From NCBI GenBank assembly GCA_023484365.1, contig JAMDBA010000052.1:1-18825 (forward strand): a stretch of DNA of 18,825 nt. Reading direction: 5' to 3'. How positions within the stretch are numbered: the first letter of the stretch is position 1; every line of letters begins with the position of its first letter. The position numbers and the translations under genes were made by a program. The notes beneath the pieces were generated by a model. The model ran no database searches, had not been told where the DNA came from, and worked only from the letters and a program-made list of their open reading frames with translations. The stretch is from Patescibacteria group bacterium. GTDB taxonomy: Bacteria; Patescibacteria; Paceibacteria; UBA6257; 2-01-FULL-56-20. This document shows, piece by piece, positions 14,397 to 18,825 of the stretch.

Positions 14397-14520
14397 CCCG
14401 CGCACCAGAAAGCCCTAAGCTCTGCTTGGGGATGAAGGCGCCAAGCCGAAGGCTTTCGGTACGGGGTTCCGCTCCGCGCCGAAATAAGAAGAAGCCGCCA
14501 ACTCCTGCTGGCGGAGCTTC
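14397..14520. other. G+C-rich cluster of overlapping hairpins, no gene
   Basis: Between the promoter at 14358-14385 and the terminator at 14571-14598 there is no coding frame. Instead there are several stems: GCTTGG (14424-14429)/CCAAGC (14441-14446), CCGAA (14446-14450)/TTCGG (14455-14459), an alternative TTCGG/CCGAA (14479-14483), GGCGC (14437-14441)/GCGCC (14476-14480), and a strong hairpin GAAGC-CGCCA (14491-14500)/TGGCG-GA-GCTTC (14509-14520). The last ends, leftward, in a T-rich tail, so it may be a second terminator for transcripts from 15056. The alternative pairings could mean a structured RNA or a decayed repeat. Confidence 0.5.
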
Positions 14521-14570
14521 ACTATCGCCTTATGCAGGGACTGCGGTAAAATCATCAATTAATTTCCATT

Positions 14571-14598
14571 AAAAAAACCGCGTTATTACTTTACGCGG
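14571..14598 (-). terminator. Intrinsic terminator of the murG-gltX-M23 run
   Basis: Leftward, CCGCGT (14598-14593) pairs with ACGCGG (14583-14578) and is followed by seven T's (14577-14571). It lies 26 bases past the stop of the small membrane protein gene. Confidence 0.85.
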
Positions 14599-14624
14599 AA
14601 ATATAAGCTTTATTTATAAAATCG

Positions 14625-15056
14625 TTATTTTTTAGAAAACGACAAAACGAAATTTACTATGCCTACCACTATAGCAATAACTATTTTAACCAGCCAAACC
14701 AGAAAATTGATAATAGTTGAGAATAGGCTGCTGAAGGTTACGCCGGTTAATTTTTGAAATTGAGTAGTTATCCAATTAAGAGCGCCGGCAATCCAATTTG
14801 ATATAGTTTTAGAATCTATGTTGTTTTGAGATGAAGGCGTTTGAGAGCTGGCGATAGTTTGCTTAACGGTGTTGCTTAAATTTTGCACCGGCGCCGGCAA
14901 ACTTTTTATTACTTGATCATAATTAGGAAGATTTTGGGCTTTGGCTATTGAAACAAACGAAATACCGGTGGCGATTGTTATTGCGCCGACAATAATTAAT
15001 GTTTTGATTTTTCCTCTTTTGGAGGATCCGCTTTTGGCGGAAAATTTATTGGCCAT
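14625..15056 (-). CDS. Small membrane/secreted protein of unknown function
   Basis: The start at 15056 (MANKFSAKSG) is preferred: it lies 5 bases after the M23 peptidase stop. A longer in-frame start at 15128 would overlap that gene by 67 bases and add a basic, unlikely N-terminus. The 143-residue product has a basic start, a hydrophobic segment at about 18-38 ending SIAKA-Q (a plausible signal peptidase site), a polar, Ser/Gln/Asn-rich middle with NWI repeats (87-96), and a strongly hydrophobic helix at about 112-140 before SKK. It could be a tail-anchored outer-face protein. Its tight coupling to the peptidase suggests a partner or regulator of cell-wall hydrolysis. That is inference; no family is recognised. 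Confidence 0.72.
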   Translation of the reverse strand: MANKFSAKSGSSKRGKIKTLIIVGAITIATGISFVSIAKAQNLPNYDQVIKSLPAPVQNLSNTVKQTIASSQTPSSQNNIDSKTISNWIAGALNWITTQFQKLTGVTFSSLFSTIINFLVWLVKIVIAIVVGIVNFVLSFSKK

Positions 15057-15061
15057 TTTAT

Positions 15062-16363
15062 TTAGTGAGTGGTTGGCAGATAGCTTAGCGGATTCAAATC
15101 TCCTCCGTATGGCTCGGCGGGACCGCAAGTTTTGCTGGGGCCGATATAAAAAGTTGGACCAGCGAAAACGCCGAAATGAAGGTGGGGTCCCGTGGCGTAT
15201 CCGGTTTTTCCGGAATATCCTATAAGCTGTCCCCTTTTAACTGTATCGCCTTTTTTGACTATACGCAACGAGAGATGTCCATAGACGGTGCTTAGATTAT
15301 CGGTGCCATCAATTGCGACAAACTGACCGTAAGCGCCATGATAGCAGTATAAATCTTGATTGGCGCTGGCAACCACGGTGCCGTCTTGCGCGGCAAAAAC
15401 AGGTGTTCCGATTGGGATTCCGATATCAACACCATTATGCCAATGGCTACGATAACCCGTTTCGGCAAACTTGGTATTGCCATAACCCTGAGTTATCGGA
15501 GCGCCGCTTATTGTCGGCCACGCCAAGACTCCGGGAACCGGCGCCGGCAGCAAGCTCGGGTCAATTTTTGTCCTTAAAACCGAATCAATCGCTTCAATTT
15601 CGTCGGCAATCGCCTGCTGTTGCTTTTTTAAATCATCCACCATGCTTAAATAATTACTTTCTTTATTTTTGGTTACTTGAAGCAGCTGCGCTTTTTCCTG
15701 ATTTTGCTCGTTGATTATTTCTTTGCGGTAAGCCATATTTTGGCTTTCCAGAGCTATTGCGTTCTGATTATTTTTCGCATCGGTAACTTTATTGTTTAAA
15801 TTATTTTCAAGGTCATTTAAGTTTGAAATATCTATTTGTAAATTTGATTCAAGATCTTTCAGATTCTGGGCTTCGGCTACACTGTCGGCAAGAGATGAGT
15901 TTTGAAGAAAAATTGTCAAAAGGTTGGTTGAGTCGTTTTGCTGGATGCTTTTTAAAGTGTCGGCAATTGCCTGTTGTTTTATAGCGATAGAATTGTTTAT
16001 GTCGCTAATATCGTAATTAATTGACTGGATTTCCAAATCAAGCTTTTGAATTGTGGCGCCGCTGGCATCAATGCTTAAATTAAGCTGTTTAATCTGGGTG
16101 TTATAATAATTAACTTGGTTTTGAAGAGTGTTCTTCTCGCTTTGGGTTTCTTGTAATTGGCCGTTGAGCGTCGTTATTTGCTGGGTAATCTGGTCAAGCT
16201 GTTTGGATTTGTCTTGTATTTGATTTTGAAGCTGATCGCGGCTTGACGGCTGCGTTGATGTTGATAATTGCGCGGCTACCAGTTCCGGAGATAAAAAAAA
16301 CAGGCCTGCCGTTAACAGCGGAATAAATAAAACGATAATTACTTTTAAAGCGTTTTTTAGCAT
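15062..16363 (-). CDS. M23 family peptidoglycan peptidase with coiled coil (EnvC/LytM-like)
   Basis: A 433-residue exported protein. It has a signal peptide (residues 1-31, hydrophobic, ending VAA-Q), a long Gln/Asn/Leu-rich coiled coil (about 40-265) and a C-terminal LytM/M23 domain. The zinc ligands are H309 and D313 in HNGVD and H396 in GPHLHFG; H363 (YGHL) and H394 complete the active site. All residues expected for an active enzyme are present, unlike EnvC, whose site is degenerate. M23 enzymes cut cross-links in peptidoglycan. The coiled coil suggests it is placed or controlled at the division site or envelope. It starts 1 base after the gltX stop and is followed 5 bases later by a small membrane protein gene, so the three are translationally coupled. 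Two Cys (C340, C413) lie in the catalytic part. Confidence 0.93.
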   Translation of the reverse strand: MLKNALKVIIVLFIPLLTAGLFFLSPELVAAQLSTSTQPSSRDQLQNQIQDKSKQLDQITQQITTLNGQLQETQSEKNTLQNQVNYYNTQIKQLNLSIDASGATIQKLDLEIQSINYDISDINNSIAIKQQAIADTLKSIQQNDSTNLLTIFLQNSSLADSVAEAQNLKDLESNLQIDISNLNDLENNLNNKVTDAKNNQNAIALESQNMAYRKEIINEQNQEKAQLLQVTKNKESNYLSMVDDLKKQQQAIADEIEAIDSVLRTKIDPSLLPAPVPGVLAWPTISGAPITQGYGNTKFAETGYRSHWHNGVDIGIPIGTPVFAAQDGTVVASANQDLYCYHGAYGQFVAIDGTDNLSTVYGHLSLRIVKKGDTVKRGQLIGYSGKTGYATGPHLHFGVFAGPTFYIGPSKTCGPAEPYGGDLNPLSYLPTTH

Positions 16364-16364
16364 C

Positions 16365-17783
16365 TTATGAAATTTTATTAATGGCGATTTTTATCCTTTC
16401 TAAAGTTTTTTCTTTTCCTAAAACTTCTATTATTGAGAAGGGATCCGGAGAGGCTTTGGCGCCGGATAAAGCCGCTCTTAACGGCCAGAGCACGTCTCCT
16501 TTTCCTTCTTTATCAGTAAGATTTCCAAGGACGAACGGCAGTTTCGTTTTGGTAAAATCTGCCGCGGGGGCGCTTTCTAATATCGTCGAGATCTTTTTTA
16601 ATATATCCTTAGTTTGACTTAAGGTATTTTTTTTCCAGATTAATAAACCTGCTTCATAATCGGGTAATTTGAATAAAAATTCCGAAAGAGTTAAAAAATC
16701 TTTAAGTGTTCTCGCGCGATCTTTTTCTATGTTTATTATTTTTTCGGCCAAATTTAGACTTTCGTCCGAATTGCTTTTTTCTAGTCGCGGTTTGATATAA
16801 GCTAAAATTTTTTCTACCGGAGCGTTTCTGATGTAAAAAGCATTAAGCCAATCAAGCTTTTCTTTGTTAAATACCGCGCCTGTTTTCTGAACGCGGCTCA
16901 AATCAAATTCTTTTATGAGCTCTTCGGGCGAGAATATTTCCTTGTCTTCCTTAGGGTGCCATCCCATCAATACCATAAAGTTCAGCATCGCTTCCGGAAG
17001 ATAACCGTTTTCTCGGTATTCTAAAAAAGATGTTTCAATGTCCCGTTTGGACATTTTGCTGCGGTCTGGCGCGAGAATAAGCGGCAAATGGGCGTATTCG
17101 GGAGTCGGTATGCCTAGCGCGTCTTGAATTAGGATCTGTTTCGGGGTGTTTGATAAATGATCTTCGCCCCTAATGACGTGGCTTATTTTCATCTCAAAGT
17201 CGTCAATTATAACCGCAAAATTATAAAGAGGAGTTTCTAAATTTTTAGCGATGGCTATATCGCCAAAAAGAGAGGAATCAAAAGAAACTTCTCCGCGGAT
17301 GAGGTCGGTAAATTTTACTTCCTTTTCGGGCATCTTGAAGCGAATAAGCTGCGGCGTTTTCCCTGCCGGCGGTCCGCCGGCCGGCGGATTAAATTCTCTG
17401 CATCGTCCGCTGTATTTTGGCGGCAATCCCCGGGATGACATTTCCTGTTTTTCCGCCTCAAGCTCTTCTTTTGTGCAGTAGCAATAATAAGCTTTTTTTT
17501 CGTCAAGCAATTTCTGGAGGTATTTTTTATAAATTTCCGTCCGTTCTGATTGGCGGTAAGGGCCTTCATCCCAATTAAGCCCCAGCCATTTCAAACCTTC
17601 TATTATTTGCCCCTCGTATTCCTTTTTAGATCTTTCTTTGTCGGTATCTTCTATCCTAAGTATAAATTTACCCTTATTTTGCTTGGCAAAAAGCCAGTTA
17701 AATAAAGCCGTTCTTGCCGTGCCGATATGAAGCGGCCCGGTCGGACTTGGCGCTAAACGGGTTCGGATTTCCTTAAAATTCAT
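16365..17783 (-). CDS. gltX: Glutamyl-tRNA synthetase (possibly glutamyl-tRNA(Glu/Gln))
   Basis: A 472-residue class I synthetase. It has the HIGH-type motif PLHIG (17-21), LRIEDTD (42-48), CYC (101-103) with C128 as a partial zinc site, the VIRGEDHLSNTP block (203-214) and the KMSKR motif (243-247). The C-terminal anticodon-binding helical domain is complete. It charges tRNA with glutamate. If no GlnRS exists it may also mischarge tRNA-Gln for GatCAB. Residues 133-141 (PPAGGPPAG) replace the usual loop before LIRFK and are encoded by a G+C-rich palindrome (17365-17381), an apparent in-frame repeat insertion. The start at 17783 is fixed by the short conserved N-terminus before RTRLAPSPTG. The gene follows murG by 43 bases and is coupled to the M23 gene. 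Confidence 0.97.
   Translation of the reverse strand: MNFKEIRTRLAPSPTGPLHIGTARTALFNWLFAKQNKGKFILRIEDTDKERSKKEYEGQIIEGLKWLGLNWDEGPYRQSERTEIYKKYLQKLLDEKKAYYCYCTKEELEAEKQEMSSRGLPPKYSGRCREFNPPAGGPPAGKTPQLIRFKMPEKEVKFTDLIRGEVSFDSSLFGDIAIAKNLETPLYNFAVIIDDFEMKISHVIRGEDHLSNTPKQILIQDALGIPTPEYAHLPLILAPDRSKMSKRDIETSFLEYRENGYLPEAMLNFMVLMGWHPKEDKEIFSPEELIKEFDLSRVQKTGAVFNKEKLDWLNAFYIRNAPVEKILAYIKPRLEKSNSDESLNLAEKIINIEKDRARTLKDFLTLSEFLFKLPDYEAGLLIWKKNTLSQTKDILKKISTILESAPAADFTKTKLPFVLGNLTDKEGKGDVLWPLRAALSGAKASPDPFSIIEVLGKEKTLERIKIAINKIS
17365..17381. repeat. G+C-rich palindrome inserted in frame in gltX
   Basis: An 8-bp perfect inverted repeat (17365-17372 with 17374-17381) with a 1-base centre lies within a run rich in CCGGCGG/CCGCCGG (17362-17388). 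Translated leftward it gives PPAGGPPAG. The intergenic hairpin at 14491-14520 has a similar core, CCTGCTGGCGG against CCTGCCGGCGG, so the two may belong to one small repeat family. Confidence 0.6.
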
Positions 17784-17826
17784 TATTTAATTTTAATCCA
17801 GCCAGCGTAATTCCGCAAAGGAAATT

Positions 17827-18825
17827 TTAATTTCCGGTTATTTTTATTATTTCTTTGGCCAATGCTTCGGCGGCACCCGGGATAAAGAATTTCAATGAAG
17901 CTTCCGCCATTTGTTTGGCTTTTTCGGGATTGCCGATAATTGTGTTGATTTGTTCAATAAATATATCGGGAAGAAGATTGTCTTCTTCAATCACTATGCC
18001 TCCTCCTGTTTGGGCAAATTCATAGGCGTTTTCTCTTTGGTGATCATTGGCGGCTTCCGGCAAGGGAATTAGAATCATCGGCTTTCCAAACGAAGCCGCC
18101 TCAAAAATCGCGCCCGCGCCGGCTCGCGACACCACTATGTCGGCGGCTGAATAAGCGGTTTTGAGATTTTCGTTAAGGAAAGGAAAAAATACATAGCCTG
18201 ATTTTTGCGCCTGGATTTCGTCCCCGAATAACGATTTTATTTTTTCTTTTATGTCGTTAAAATTTTTATCTCCAGTTTGATGAATAACTTGCGTTACTGA
18301 TAATATATTTTTCAGGTTATCAATAATAAAGTCGTTAAGCCTTTGACTTCCAAGTGAACCGCCGACAACAAACATAATGGGTTTTTGGGGATCTAGGCCA
18401 ACAAGAGTTTTGGCGTTAGGCTGTTCCGGCCGTTTGTATAAGAGCGCGCTCCTTATTGGGTTTCCAACCACGGCGGTTTTAGCGGGATCAAAATAAGAAG
18501 CGGATTTTTGAAAGCTTACTCCAATTACTTTTGAAAAATGTCGGCCTGAAATATAGTTAGTCGTGCCCGGCACAGCGTCAGATTCATGAATCATAACCGG
18601 TATTCGGTAAAACCGGCAGGCTAAGACAACCGGCAAAGCGCCCGATCCTCCTTTTGAGAAAAGGACGTCGGGCATAATCAGCCAAACTTTAAATAATGCC
18701 TGAAAAATACTTATAAAAAAGGCGGGTATATCAAGTAAAATTACCAGACTGGCATAACGCCGAAGCTTACCGGTTACAAGAGAATGAGGCTGAATGCCGA
18801 TAATTTCAAATTCATTTTTAACTCT
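17827..18825 (-). CDS. murG: MurG, lipid II synthase (5' end outside window)
   Basis: The frame is open from the window edge (18825) to TAA at 17827-17829, giving 332 residues. Roughly the first 50-60 residues, with the GGTGGH loop, are missing. Present are the end of the N-terminal domain with a hydrophobic, membrane-binding stretch, PDVLFSKGGSGALPV, HESDAVPGTTN (the HEQN region), VVGNPIR, VVGGSLGSQRLN for the donor domain, HQTG, FPFLNENLKTAYSAADIVVSRAGAGAIFEAASFGKP and LIPLPEAANDHQRENA. The last two are the UDP-GlcNAc-binding signature. MurG adds GlcNAc to lipid I on the inner face of the membrane to make lipid II. It heads the visible leftward run murG-gltX-M23-membrane protein. The ATG at 18675 is internal, not the start. 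Confidence 0.96.
   Translation of the reverse strand, partial: RVKNEFEIIGIQPHSLVTGKLRRYASLVILLDIPAFFISIFQALFKVWLIMPDVLFSKGGSGALPVVLACRFYRIPVMIHESDAVPGTTNYISGRHFSKVIGVSFQKSASYFDPAKTAVVGNPIRSALLYKRPEQPNAKTLVGLDPQKPIMFVVGGSLGSQRLNDFIIDNLKNILSVTQVIHQTGDKNFNDIKEKIKSLFGDEIQAQKSGYVFFPFLNENLKTAYSAADIVVSRAGAGAIFEAASFGKPMILIPLPEAANDHQRENAYEFAQTGGGIVIEEDNLLPDIFIEQINTIIGNPEKAKQMAEASLKFFIPGAAEALAKEIIKITGN

Noticed and set aside
14397..14520. tRNA or other standard RNA gene in the G+C-rich intergenic block
   Set aside because: No T-arm GTTCRA-type sequence, no cloverleaf spacing and no CCA-flanked acceptor stem could be found.
15057..15128. Upstream ATG at 15128 as start of the small membrane protein
   Set aside because: It would overlap the M23 gene by 67 bases with an arginine-rich shadow sequence; 15056 gives a normal signal-like N-terminus and tight spacing.

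Overview
The window looks like part of a small, A+T-rich bacterial genome that uses the ordinary bacterial code: TGA is a true stop in the GmhB-like, methyltransferase and GT8 genes. Genes are tightly packed, several pairs overlap by 4 bases (ATGA), most starts lack a Shine-Dalgarno site, and several starts sit 7-10 bases below a -10 box as if leaderless. A short palindrome-encoded Pro/Ala/Gly insert lies inside gltX. Together these suggest a Candidate Phyla Radiation (Patescibacteria, Parcubacteria-like) organism. This is an inference from style and gene content; no marker gene here settles it.

Layout. Bases 1-838: 3' part of an alanine-dehydrogenase-like gene (+) convergent on rpmA (ribosomal protein L27, -), with a shared bidirectional terminator. 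Bases 839-1373: gene-free, A+T-rich, several small hairpins. Bases 1374-10513: a surface-glycan locus with a GmhB-like heptose-bisphosphate phosphatase (+), two GT9 heptosyltransferase-like genes (-), a radical SAM protein (+) divergent from them, and a five-gene leftward run (FkbM methyltransferase, GT8 glycosyltransferase, zinc-finger methyltransferase, GT2 glycosyltransferase, class I methyltransferase). The last two genes of that run are broken. Bases 10586-13534: a rightward pair, an unusual fusion of a polyprenyl-phosphate-sugar synthase with a multi-pass GT-C transferase, then a RecB/Cas4-type PD-(D/E)XK nuclease with a zinc-finger-like insert. Bases 13615-14328: a secreted protein of unknown function that, unlike its neighbours, has a canonical promoter and strong Shine-Dalgarno site. 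Bases 14386-14624: gene-free, holding a G+C-rich group of hairpins and a terminator. Bases 14625-18825: a leftward housekeeping/cell-wall run murG (5' end outside the window) - gltX - M23 peptidase - small membrane protein.

How it fits together. The glycan genes would make and decorate a cell-surface polysaccharide or glycoprotein glycan: heptose phosphate chemistry, nucleotide-sugar transferases in the cytoplasm, O-methylation (FkbM and other methyltransferases), and transfer of a lipid-linked sugar on the outer face by the GT-C fusion. MurG and the M23 peptidase serve peptidoglycan synthesis and remodelling.

The most striking observation is two exact inverted copies of neighbouring sequence. 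A 48-base segment of the methyltransferase gene (7754-7801) reappears inverted inside the GT2 gene (7410-7457). It fills exactly 16 codons, keeps the frame and introduces three stop codons. A 42-base segment at the start of rpmA (833-874) reappears inverted at 1-42, in frame with the alanine-dehydrogenase-like gene. These could be template-switch mutations or assembly/amplification artefacts. Reads or a close relative would decide.
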